Assembly: GCA_964447735.1 (NCBI GenBank) | Contig: CAYUTJ010000025.1 | Coordinates: 1-9,659 of the forward strand | Reading direction: 5' to 3' | Source of the DNA: CAYSYN01 sp964447735 | GTDB lineage: Bacteria > Patescibacteriota > Minisyncoccia > Minisyncoccales > GBS-2 | Length of the DNA: 9,659 nucleotides | Shown: positions 1 to 6,503 of the stretch, in pieces | Layout of the letters: each line of letters opens with the position of its first letter | Position numbering within the stretch: the stretch's first letter is position 1 | Notes under the pieces: model-generated | Database searches by the model: none | What the model saw: the letters and a program-made list of their open reading frames with translations, nothing else | What the model was told of the DNA's origin: nothing | Translations under genes and position numbers: made by a program

Positions 1-52
1 CACTTTTCCCCAATGTTTTCCACAATTTCCCACTCAATTTCACTTTACACCA
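1..52 (-). promoter_or_regulatory. 10-base-periodic TG box array, probable MraZ operator
   Basis: Read on the minus strand, TG dinucleotides fall at exact 10-base steps (at 52, 42, 32, 22, 12 and 2). They open the five-base boxes TGGTG, TGAAA, TGGGA, TGGAA and TGGGG, and the sixth is cut by the window edge. Each box is followed by a five-base A/T-rich spacer. Established knowledge: MraZ, the transcription factor encoded by the first gene of the dcw cluster, binds direct TGGGN repeats separated by five-base spacers in its own promoter. The array lies downstream of a terminator and overlaps a candidate promoter on the same strand, which fits an mraZ promoter whose gene is just off the left edge. 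The two upstream boxes are poor matches, and the target gene is not visible, so the identity is inferred. Confidence 0.6.
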
Positions 53-71
53 TTTAACTTTTTAAAGTCAA
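44..71 (-). promoter_or_regulatory. Candidate sigma-70-type promoter for the unit beyond the left edge
   Basis: On the minus strand a TTGACT (-35-like, 66-71) is followed after 16 bases by TGTAAA (-10-like, 44-49), which matches TATAAT at only four of six positions. It lies between the operon terminator and the left edge, and its -10 overlaps the upstream end of the TG box array. An MraZ-type repressor bound there would therefore cover the -10 and start region. In a sequence this AT-rich, such matches can arise by chance. Confidence 0.4.
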
Positions 72-98
72 ATAAAAAGAACTAAAAAATTTTAACTT

Positions 99-129
99 AA
101 AAAAGTGGATTTTTACACAAAAAATCCAC
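99..129 (-). terminator. Intrinsic terminator closing the operon
   Basis: On the minus strand, 19 bases after the Clp-like gene's stop, a perfect 10-base-pair stem (GTGGATTTTT pairing with AAAAATCCAC, 120-129 with 105-114) encloses the loop TGTGT. It is followed directly by six T (99-104). The stem is GC-poor apart from its GTGG base, as expected for such an AT-rich genome. No T-run follows the hairpin on the plus strand, so it looks one-directional. Confidence 0.7.
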
Positions 130-148
130 AATAAAATCTTCAGAAATT

Positions 149-2623
149 TTATTTAACAATTAATTCAAAGTTTTGAGCTGAAACTTCAACTTTGTTTCCC
201 CTTTTTAAAACTCCTCTTAAAATTCCTTCAGCCAGAACATTGCCTACTTTGTCTTGAATTACCCTTTGCATTTCTCTGGCTCCGAATCTTGGATCAAAAC
301 TCAATTCAACAATTTTTTCTTTTAAGTCATCTGTAATTATAAATTCGATATCTTTTTCTTTAAGATTCTTTCCAATTTTCTTTAGCATCAATTCTGCAAT
401 TTTTAAAAGATTTTCTTTAGTCAAAGGTTTGAACAAAACTACAGCATCGAATCTGTTTAATAATTCTGGTCTAAAAATTCTATTTTCAACTAAATAATTA
501 ATTAATTCCTCTTTTAGCTTTTGCCAATCTTTCTTTTCCTGAACCGCTTTAAAAATTAATTGATAACCTGCATTAGAAGTAGCAATGATAATCGTATTTT
601 TGAAATCAACTTTTCTCCCTAAACCATCTGTGATATGCCCTTCGTCAAAAACCTGTAAAAACAAATTTAAAATATTGGAATGGGCTTTTTCAAACTCATC
701 CAACAAAATTAAAGAAAAGGGAGCTTCTCTCACTTTAGTCGTCAAGAGTCCTTCCTTGCCCGGAGCTCCTATTAACCTAGGAATATCCTCTATGTTTTGA
801 AATTCTGACATGTCTAACCTTATCATCCTTTCTTCAGATCCAAAATAAATTTCAGCTAAAGCCCTTGAAGTTTCTGTTTTCCCAACACCAGTGGGTCCCA
901 AGAATAAAAACGTTCCCATGGGACCTTTTCTTATCTTCAATTCTGCTCTTGCTCTTCTTAAGGCTTTAGCAATTTCTTCTACTGCTTCATCTTGATCAAC
1001 AACTCTTTGATGCAAAAGTTTTTCTAAATTTAAAAGTTTTTCTTTTTCAGTTCTTTCTAACTCACCTACAGGAATCTTAGATTTTTTAGTCACCAGTTTG
1101 TCAACGTCTTCTGGTAAAACAATTTTTTGCTTGCTTTGAACTGCTAAAAGCGAAAGCTCATCAATAACGTCTATTGCCTTCTCTGGAAAGGGAATTGCAG
1201 GTAAATATTTTGAGCAACATTTAACAATTTCTCTCAAAGATTGAAAAGAAAAGAAAACATTGTATTGCGATTCTAATCTCAAAGCTCTATCTTCTAAAAT
1301 CAAAAGGGTCTCTTCTTCTGTCACTTCTGGAATTTCAATTTTTCTAAAGTATTCCAAGATAGCTGGTCTCAATTCTAAATTTCTATGAAGACCTTCGGGA
1401 GTGGTAATTGCTACTAACTGAAAATAAGGAGAAGTTAAATAAGAAGATAAAATTCCTGAAATTTCAACCTCTCCTGCTTTCCTTCCAGTTTCTACTCCAA
1501 TGTAATGATGGATGTTATCAATTACCAAAATTACATTTCCTGCTTTAATGATTTCACTGAAAATTTGATCTAGCATTCCCTCAATCTCTTCGATCTTTTC
1601 AGTCACAGAAATTAATTTTGGCATATCCAAATAGACTACTCTTTTGAAATTCAATTGAGGTGTACTTTCTCCCAAAGCGCATTTCCTTGCTAAAGCTTCA
1701 ATCATTGATCTTCTTCCCGATCCCGATTCTCCAACAATTAAAACATCATTTTTTTCAGGTGAAGAGAGAACACTCTCCATTTCTCTAACTTCATCTTCAT
1801 GAGCAAAAATTCTTCTAAATCTTTGATATCTCATCGATTTTGTAACATCGAAAGAAAACTTATCTAACAAAATTGTGTATCCTGCAGTCCATTCTCTAGC
1901 TAAAGTTCCATATTTAATCAAATTTTTCCATTCCCAGAATTTTTTAGCTTCTAAAAATTCTTTTTCTAAATAATCTGCCCAGTCAGCTACATTTTTGACA
2001 TCTTCTACCTTAAGTTTTCTTTGAATTAAAAATTTTCTAAAAATTTTGTTTCTTTCAGCCAAAACTGAGATTAAATCTGGTGTTTCAATTTTTTCTTTTT
2101 TCTTTTCTTTGGCTAGCTTTAGGGCTTCTTTTAAAAGTTCCTCGGTTTCTTCTCTTTTTTCAAGGTCTTCAAAAAACATCTCCTTGAATTCTTTCTTTGA
2201 AATTAAGAGTCTTGAAAAAATAAAATCTATTTTCTTATCTTCTATTTCTAAAAGAGAAATCGTCAAAATTGAAGAGTTGGGTTCTTTAAGCTTCTTTTTC
2301 TTAGCAATTTTCGAAGCTAAAAATAAAGCCTTTGCGACTTCAAAGCTCAAAAAATCTGAAAGATTTTCTCCTTTTCCTTTTGGATTTTTAATATGGGTTT
2401 CGAAAAAAAGATCTCTCAAAAAGGCAAAGAGAAATAAAGAAAGAAATATTAAAGCCAAACCTAATAAATTTTTCGTCGAAAAAGAGAGTAAAAGGAAAAT
2501 AACAAAGAAAGCAAAATAAATCTTTTTCTCAAATTTTACCCATTTAAACAAAAGAGAATTTTTGATTTTAACAGCCGAAAATATCCTTGATTTCTTAAAT
2601 TGTGAATAAAATTGAGAGGCCAT
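149..2623 (-). CDS. Membrane-anchored double AAA+ Clp/HSP100-like ATPase with degenerate first ring
   Basis: 824 residues. A basic N-terminus (1-34) is followed by a tight transmembrane hairpin (about 35-49 and 52-69). Next come two weak Clp-N-like helical repeats (about 92-150 and 160-212), AAA+ domain D1 (about 265-440) and AAA+ domain D2 with a ClpB-type small domain (about 535-824). D2 looks catalytically intact: Walker A GPTGVGKT (576-583), Walker B LLDE (640-643), sensor-1 N684, arginine finger R724 and sensor-2 GAR (781-783). D1 is not: its P-loop reads GESGSGRR (298-305), its Walker B ends DN (369-370), and the usual arginine-finger RR is replaced by E424/Y425. The aromatic pore loops of both rings are missing, and no IGF/LGF-type ClpP-docking loop follows sensor 1. 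The start overlaps the preceding membrane-protein gene by 29 bases, indicating translational coupling. Family membership is certain; the substrate and whether it unfolds proteins are unknown. Confidence 0.9.
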   Translation of the reverse strand: MASQFYSQFKKSRIFSAVKIKNSLLFKWVKFEKKIYFAFFVIFLLLSFSTKNLLGLALIFLSLFLFAFLRDLFFETHIKNPKGKGENLSDFLSFEVAKALFLASKIAKKKKLKEPNSSILTISLLEIEDKKIDFIFSRLLISKKEFKEMFFEDLEKREETEELLKEALKLAKEKKKEKIETPDLISVLAERNKIFRKFLIQRKLKVEDVKNVADWADYLEKEFLEAKKFWEWKNLIKYGTLAREWTAGYTILLDKFSFDVTKSMRYQRFRRIFAHEDEVREMESVLSSPEKNDVLIVGESGSGRRSMIEALARKCALGESTPQLNFKRVVYLDMPKLISVTEKIEEIEGMLDQIFSEIIKAGNVILVIDNIHHYIGVETGRKAGEVEISGILSSYLTSPYFQLVAITTPEGLHRNLELRPAILEYFRKIEIPEVTEEETLLILEDRALRLESQYNVFFSFQSLREIVKCCSKYLPAIPFPEKAIDVIDELSLLAVQSKQKIVLPEDVDKLVTKKSKIPVGELERTEKEKLLNLEKLLHQRVVDQDEAVEEIAKALRRARAELKIRKGPMGTFLFLGPTGVGKTETSRALAEIYFGSEERMIRLDMSEFQNIEDIPRLIGAPGKEGLLTTKVREAPFSLILLDEFEKAHSNILNLFLQVFDEGHITDGLGRKVDFKNTIIIATSNAGYQLIFKAVQEKKDWQKLKEELINYLVENRIFRPELLNRFDAVVLFKPLTKENLLKIAELMLKKIGKNLKEKDIEFIITDDLKEKIVELSFDPRFGAREMQRVIQDKVGNVLAEGILRGVLKRGNKVEVSAQNFELIVK

Positions 2624-2987
2624 AAAAGAATAAAAAAATTGAAATTAATGGTAAAAGATACCAAATTATCAAAACCAAAATTCCTAAAATGAAAATGAAA
2701 ATTTCAAATAAAATTCCAGCTAAAATCAAAACCGTTCTTAAAATAAAACCAATTCCTCTTGAGATTAAATTAGAAACTAAAACTTGAAAATAAACAAAGG
2801 GGTCAAAACCCCTAGGATATTGCCAAGAGAACCTATGCCAGTGAGAAAAGAGAGTTTTAAAAAGAAAAGGGATTGAAAAATACCTTGCGCCAAACTTTAA
2901 GAAATTTAAAATCGCTCTTGAGATCTCTTTTGGAAATTCTACAAAATGCCAGAAAATATATGGAAAGATTGTAAGAATTGCAATCAT
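2595..2987 (-). CDS. Small integral membrane protein coupled to the Clp-like ATPase
   Basis: 130 residues, not recognised as a named family. A short hydrophobic start (about 1-16) is followed by an amphipathic, aromatic-rich middle with the string HWHRFSWQYPRGFDPF (about 49-64). Two strongly hydrophobic segments then occupy about residues 78-103 and 105-129, ending at the C-terminus. Its ATG lies in an ATGA overlap with the stop of the upstream membrane-protein gene, and its 3' end overlaps the Clp-like gene by 29 bases. The three are therefore almost certainly co-translated. The conserved-looking Trp/His/Arg/Gly-Phe-Asp-Pro stretch could be a membrane-interface or partner-binding element. 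Function is unknown; by context it is a candidate membrane partner of the ATPase. Confidence 0.75.
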   Translation of the reverse strand: MIAILTIFPYIFWHFVEFPKEISRAILNFLKFGARYFSIPFLFKTLFSHWHRFSWQYPRGFDPFVYFQVLVSNLISRGIGFILRTVLILAGILFEIFIFILGILVLIIWYLLPLISIFLFFYGLSILFTI

Positions 2988-3322
2988 TTCTTTAAAAGTT
3001 TAACTCCCAATGATGCTATCTGTCCTCCACCAAAAATAAAAACTCCATAAAAAACAGAAAGAGACAAGAAATTAAAAAATTTTAAAATTTCTTTTGATGG
3101 AAAAATTTCTTCTAATTTCTCTTCAATTTTCTTTTCGATCTGCTCTTGAAAATTTTGAGGAATTTTTTGAGAAGTTTTAGAAAGTTTTTTTTCAGTTTTT
3201 AAAAATTCAGGTAAGGTAGCTTTTTTTGTAAAGACTAAATAGCAATTATACAAACTCCAAAAAATTATTAAAACTCCAAAAATTAATAATATCCAACCTA
3301 AAAACTTTTCTACCTTCATCAT
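2984..3322 (-). CDS. Small two-TM membrane protein with charged middle
   Basis: 112 residues of no recognised family. Transmembrane segments lie at about 7-31 and 84-108, and the chain ends in a short lysine tail. Between them (about 32-80) is a Lys/Glu-rich stretch likely to be helical (for example EKKIEEKLEEIF). The second hydrophobic segment contains a glycine cluster, FIFGGGQIASLG. Two successive ATG codons (3320-3322 and 3317-3319) could start it, and no Shine-Dalgarno decides between them. A 12-base gap separates it from the upstream DUF429-methyltransferase gene, and it shares an ATGA junction with the next membrane-protein gene. It is probably the first member of the membrane-protein/Clp module. 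Function unknown. Confidence 0.7.
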   Translation of the reverse strand: MMKVEKFLGWILLIFGVLIIFWSLYNCYLVFTKKATLPEFLKTEKKLSKTSQKIPQNFQEQIEKKIEEKLEEIFPSKEILKFFNFLSLSVFYGVFIFGGGQIASLGVKLLKK

Positions 3323-3334
3323 TTTATTTTAACA

Positions 3335-4573
3335 TCATTTTGAAATTTTGACAAGTCGAATTTTTCCAAACTGATCCTTGAAAAATTCAAATTTCCTATA
3401 ATTTTCTCGCTTTAAAATTTTCTCAACTTTTTCTCTCTGAAAAGGATCAATTTCAAGAAAAATTTTTCCGTTTTTCTTCAAATGTTCTTTTGCTCCTTTT
3501 AAAAATCTTTTGATATATTTTAATCCTTCTTTTCCACCATACCAACAAATTTCAGGTTCTGATTTCTTGACAGATTCTTGAACTAAAAAGATTCTTTCTT
3601 TTGCTACATAGGGAGGATTGGCAAAGATGAAATTGTATTTTTTATTTTTTAAATTTTCAAAAATGTTAGATTTTATAATTTGATATCTTTTTCTTGAAAT
3701 TTTATTTAACTTCAAATTAGCTTTGATTTGTTCTATTGCTCTTTCATCTATATCAACAAAATCAACAAAAGAATTTTTAATATTCTTTAAAATTGCAACT
3801 CCAATAAAACCTGTCCCTGCAAAAATATCCAAAAATTTAGGCTTTTTCAATTTCAATTTTTCAATTTCCAATTTGCAATCTTTGATTGCCTTCTTTACCC
3901 AAAATTTTGTTTCTGACCTTGGTTCGAAAACTCCTTTTGAAATTAAAATTTTACAACCCAAAAACTTCACCTCTTTTTTACGATCGTAAAAAATAGGGGA
4001 AGGAATAATAATTTGGCCCTCTTTTTTGTCTCCAATAGCAAGGTATTTTCCTTTTAAAAAAAGCCAACCAGTAAAAGCACAAGTTATAGCATCTAATTCA
4101 TCGCCGTTTGGATTTTTCTTTAAAATCTCAATTCCCAATCTTTCAAGCCCTCTCTGTAATTTTTTTAATCCTTTTTGCTTTCTGGGAATTTTTAAAATAT
4201 CTTGGGTAGCTCCAGGATAAACTTCAATTACCTTATATCTTTTCTCTAAAATTTGTCTCAATCTTATTCCCCTTTCTGTCAATTTTCTCATGGGTCCTAA
4301 AGTTATCGGGAAAAATTTAATTTTTAATTTCCAAAGTGCTTTATCAGCTTTCCTAAAATGAATTTTTGATTTTCTCTTTAAAGTTTTTCTTCCTTTTGGT
4401 AAGCTCAAGGGAGCATCAATTGCAATTAAATCTGGCTTTTCTTTTTCAATCAACTCTAAAATTTCTTTGTCTTTAAAAAGACAAAAACAATGAGCTTCAA
4501 GTTTTTTATCTAAAATACAAATTCCGGTTTTCTGTTTTTCAGACCCAGCTAAATCTATTCCCAAAATCTTCAT
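3335..4573 (-). CDS. DUF429 (RNase-H-fold) fused to PrmC/HemK-type glutamine methyltransferase
   Basis: 412 residues in one uninterrupted frame. Residues 1-190 match DUF429: GIDLAG (5-10), AIDAPLSLP (51-59), EVYPGA (117-122) and GDELDA (157-162). This family is predicted to be nucleases of the RNase H fold, and the acidic positions D7, D53, E117 and D158/D161 are present. Residues about 195-412 match the catalytic domain of PrmC, which N5-methylates the GGQ glutamine of release factors. Visible motifs are EPRSET (217-222, usual PRPET), the SAM-binding loop DIFAGTG (249-255), acidic DID (274-276), NPPY (319-322), and the downstream SEPE...GGKEGL pattern. The helical N-terminal substrate-binding domain of normal PrmC is absent, and DUF429 stands in its place. 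The gene abuts the deaminase gene with no intergenic base. Methyltransferase identity is well supported; the role of the fused domain is unknown. Confidence 0.88.
   Translation of the reverse strand: MKILGIDLAGSEKQKTGICILDKKLEAHCFCLFKDKEILELIEKEKPDLIAIDAPLSLPKGRKTLKRKSKIHFRKADKALWKLKIKFFPITLGPMRKLTERGIRLRQILEKRYKVIEVYPGATQDILKIPRKQKGLKKLQRGLERLGIEILKKNPNGDELDAITCAFTGWLFLKGKYLAIGDKKEGQIIIPSPIFYDRKKEVKFLGCKILISKGVFEPRSETKFWVKKAIKDCKLEIEKLKLKKPKFLDIFAGTGFIGVAILKNIKNSFVDFVDIDERAIEQIKANLKLNKISRKRYQIIKSNIFENLKNKKYNFIFANPPYVAKERIFLVQESVKKSEPEICWYGGKEGLKYIKRFLKGAKEHLKKNGKIFLEIDPFQREKVEKILKRENYRKFEFFKDQFGKIRLVKISK
3848..3880 (-). repeat. Coding mini-repeat copy A (C-K-L-E type)
   Basis: A low-complexity stretch of CAATTT-like units whose core (3865-3879) matches 14 of 15 bases at 9014-9028 in the histidine kinase gene. 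It encodes DCKLE in the variable linker between the first helix and the SAM-binding strand of the methyltransferase domain. It may belong to a dispersed family of short in-frame inserts, or be chance in AT-rich DNA. Confidence 0.35.
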
Positions 4574-5818
4574 TTAAATTAGTTTTATTCTCTTTTTTGC
4601 CTCTCTTTTTATTTTTTCTTCTCCTTCTATTTTTCCATCTCTCATTAAAATTTTTCCATCACAAATGACATCTGAAACGCAATTTCCCCCAGCTGAATAA
4701 ACCAAATTTGAAATTAAATCATGGTGAGGAAAAAGATGAATTTTATTTAAATCAATCAAAATTATATCAGCTAGTTTTCCTTCTTTAATTTCACCTCCAT
4801 TAATTTTTAATGCTTTAGCAGCATTTTTCGTTGCCATTTGAAATACTTCTTTTGCAGAAATTATTGTCGGATCTCCAAAAGAAATTTTCTGCAACAAAGC
4901 TCCAAACTTCATTTCAGAAAATAAATCCAAAGAGTTATTAGAAGCTGGACCATCAGTACCAAGAGAAACTCTTATTTTTTCTTTTTTAATTTTTTTCCAA
5001 GGAAAGATTCCCGAACACAATTTTGCGTTAGAACAGGGATTATAAACTAAATTACAGTTTCTCTTTTTCAAAATTTGAATTTCTTTCTCAGACAACCAAA
5101 TTGAATGAGCAAAAATACAATTCTTATCTAAAAAACCAATTTTTTCTAAGTATTCAACGGGTCTTAGTTTATATTTCTTTTTACATTCTTTAACTTCTTT
5201 TTCAGTTTCAGACAAATGCATGTGTAAAATCAAATTGTGTTTTTTTGCAATTTTTTTAGCCCAAATTAAATTTTCTCTTGAAACTGTATAAATTGCATGA
5301 GGGGCGATCGAAAAAGAAATGAGAGAATCTTTCTTTAAAAATCGAGAATATTTTGAAAGAATTTCCTCAATGTGCTTCTTTTGTCCCGTAGGTAAAAAAT
5401 CGAGTAAAACCAAACCGATTTTTGCTCTCATTCCCATCTCTCTTGCAGCTTCAATTTGAGCTGTTTCGAACCAATACATTTCATTAAATGATGTAATTCC
5501 CATCTTTATCATTTCAATCAAGGCCAATTTTGTTCCCCAATAAACATCGTCTTCTGTTAATTTTTGTTCTAACGGCCAAATTTTTTCTTTTAACCATTTT
5601 TCCAAAGGCAAATCTTCAGCTATTCCCCTAAAAAGAATCATCGCTGAATGAGTATGCGAATTTATTAACCCAGGGAGAGCAGCTTTTTCTCCTTTGGCAT
5701 CAATTTTTTCATCAGCTTTCAAATTTAAATTTTTTCCGATCTTTCTGATTTTATTTCCTAAAATAAAAATGTCTTTCTTTTCTTTGCCCAAAAATATGTT
5801 TTTAATTAAAATTCTCAT
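4574..5818 (-). CDS. mtaD: 5-methylthioadenosine/S-adenosylhomocysteine deaminase (MtaD-type amidohydrolase)
   Basis: 414 residues, close to the normal family length. It is a cytosolic metal-dependent TIM-barrel amidohydrolase that deaminates methylthioadenosine (MTA), S-adenosylhomocysteine or related adenosines to the inosine forms. Family signatures in order: PGLINSHTH (49-57), RGIAEDLPLEKW (64-75), SIAPHAIYT (170-178), HMHLSETE (199-206), FAHSIWL (236-242) and SLGTDG.ASNN (285-295). Metal ligands by family are H55, H57, H201 and D289, with H174 and E204 at the substrate site; all are present. The C-terminal strand region has the usual EGKLADIILID. The start overlaps the upstream phosphorylase gene by 17 bases, which supports the two acting in sequence. 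Exact preference between MTA, SAH and other adenosines cannot be read from sequence, and a guanine or cytosine-type deaminase is much less likely. Confidence 0.9.
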   Translation of the reverse strand: MRILIKNIFLGKEKKDIFILGNKIRKIGKNLNLKADEKIDAKGEKAALPGLINSHTHSAMILFRGIAEDLPLEKWLKEKIWPLEQKLTEDDVYWGTKLALIEMIKMGITSFNEMYWFETAQIEAAREMGMRAKIGLVLLDFLPTGQKKHIEEILSKYSRFLKKDSLISFSIAPHAIYTVSRENLIWAKKIAKKHNLILHMHLSETEKEVKECKKKYKLRPVEYLEKIGFLDKNCIFAHSIWLSEKEIQILKKRNCNLVYNPCSNAKLCSGIFPWKKIKKEKIRVSLGTDGPASNNSLDLFSEMKFGALLQKISFGDPTIISAKEVFQMATKNAAKALKINGGEIKEGKLADIILIDLNKIHLFPHHDLISNLVYSAGGNCVSDVICDGKILMRDGKIEGEEKIKREAKKRIKLI

Positions 5819-6503
5819 TGATTATTTTTTCAATTACCTTTTCAAAAATTTTTGCAGATTTTTCTTGATTTTTAAAAATATCTTCTTTAGAAAGTGGCTT
5901 TTTTGTAATTCCGTGAGCGAAATTATCAACTGCGCACAAGGAAGCATATTCCAAACCTAATTCCTGTGACAAAGTCGCTTCTTTTGCCATCGTCATTCCA
6001 ACAACATCAGCAAAATTTTTCATCATTTTTATTTCAGCTTTTGTCTCCAACCTTGGCCCCTTTGTATTGAAATAAACTCCTTTTTTCCAAAATTTCACAT
6101 TCAATTGAGATAAAATTTTAATGAAAATTTTTCTTACTTTTTCAGACAATTTAGGAGTTATATATTGAGCTTTGATTTCAAAAAAGGTTGGGGGATTAAA
6201 ATCTATATAATCATCTGGGGTCAAAAAATGACCAGGTTTTATTTTCAGCTTTAAAGAACCGACAGAATTGAAGGCAAAAACGTATTTTACACCTAATTTT
6301 TTAAGTGCAAATATGTTAGCCTTGTAATTAATTTTTTGAGGTGGAATTTCTCCCTTTAATCCATGTCTTGGAATTAAAAAAGAATTCTTAAATTTACTAA
6401 ATCTTAAAATCCCATAAGGAGTTTTCAATGTATTTTTCTTTGATTTTTTCCAAATTTTAGTTTTAGTCAAAAAACGTCCTCCAACTATTCCAATTTTCTC
6501 CAT
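5802..6503 (-). CDS. MTAP/PNP-family phosphorylase, probably S-methyl-5'-thioinosine type
   Basis: 233 residues, slightly shorter than typical members. The family cleaves the N-glycosidic bond of methylthioadenosine, methylthioinosine or purine nucleosides with phosphate. Visible signatures are TPYG (28-31), PRHG (45-48), PPQKINYKANI.AL (54-67), the NSVGSL core (79-84), PDDYID (96-101), GPRLET.AE (149-157), VVGMT (167-171) and the base-site stretch AVDNFAHG (191-198). The GPRLET and N194-x-A-x-G patterns resemble methylthioinosine phosphorylases (as remembered from the Pseudomonas enzyme) more than the TDYD motif of adenine-specific MTAP. This fits the deaminase encoded next door, whose start it overlaps by 17 bases. 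Odd point: the family's phosphate-binding GGTGL loop reads GGRFL (8-12). Its 5' end overlaps the PAP2 gene by 19 bases. Family certain, substrate inferred. Confidence 0.85.
   Translation of the reverse strand: MEKIGIVGGRFLTKTKIWKKSKKNTLKTPYGILRFSKFKNSFLIPRHGLKGEIPPQKINYKANIFALKKLGVKYVFAFNSVGSLKLKIKPGHFLTPDDYIDFNPPTFFEIKAQYITPKLSEKVRKIFIKILSQLNVKFWKKGVYFNTKGPRLETKAEIKMMKNFADVVGMTMAKEATLSQELGLEYASLCAVDNFAHGITKKPLSKEDIFKNQEKSAKIFEKVIEKIINENFN

Noticed and set aside
16..24. DnaA-box-like TTTTCCACA
   Set aside because: Single copy with one mismatch to TTATCCACA; it falls within the periodic array and has no AT-rich unwinding repeats or further boxes.
13..57. Plus-strand 14-codon ATG...TAA frame near the left edge
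   Set aside because: No ribosome binding site, and its bases are fully explained by the 10-base-periodic box array on the other strand.
2046..2519. Plus-strand open frame of 157 codons opposite the Clp-like gene
   Set aside because: Serine/phenylalanine/lysine-rich translation typical of the antisense of a lysine-rich AT-biased gene; no domain, and the minus-strand frame has clear Clp-N and AAA+ features.
3335..4573. Possibility that the DUF429-methyltransferase fusion is an assembly or frameshift artefact
   Set aside because: One continuous frame joins the domains with no stop and no change in composition, and each half keeps its motifs in the same frame.
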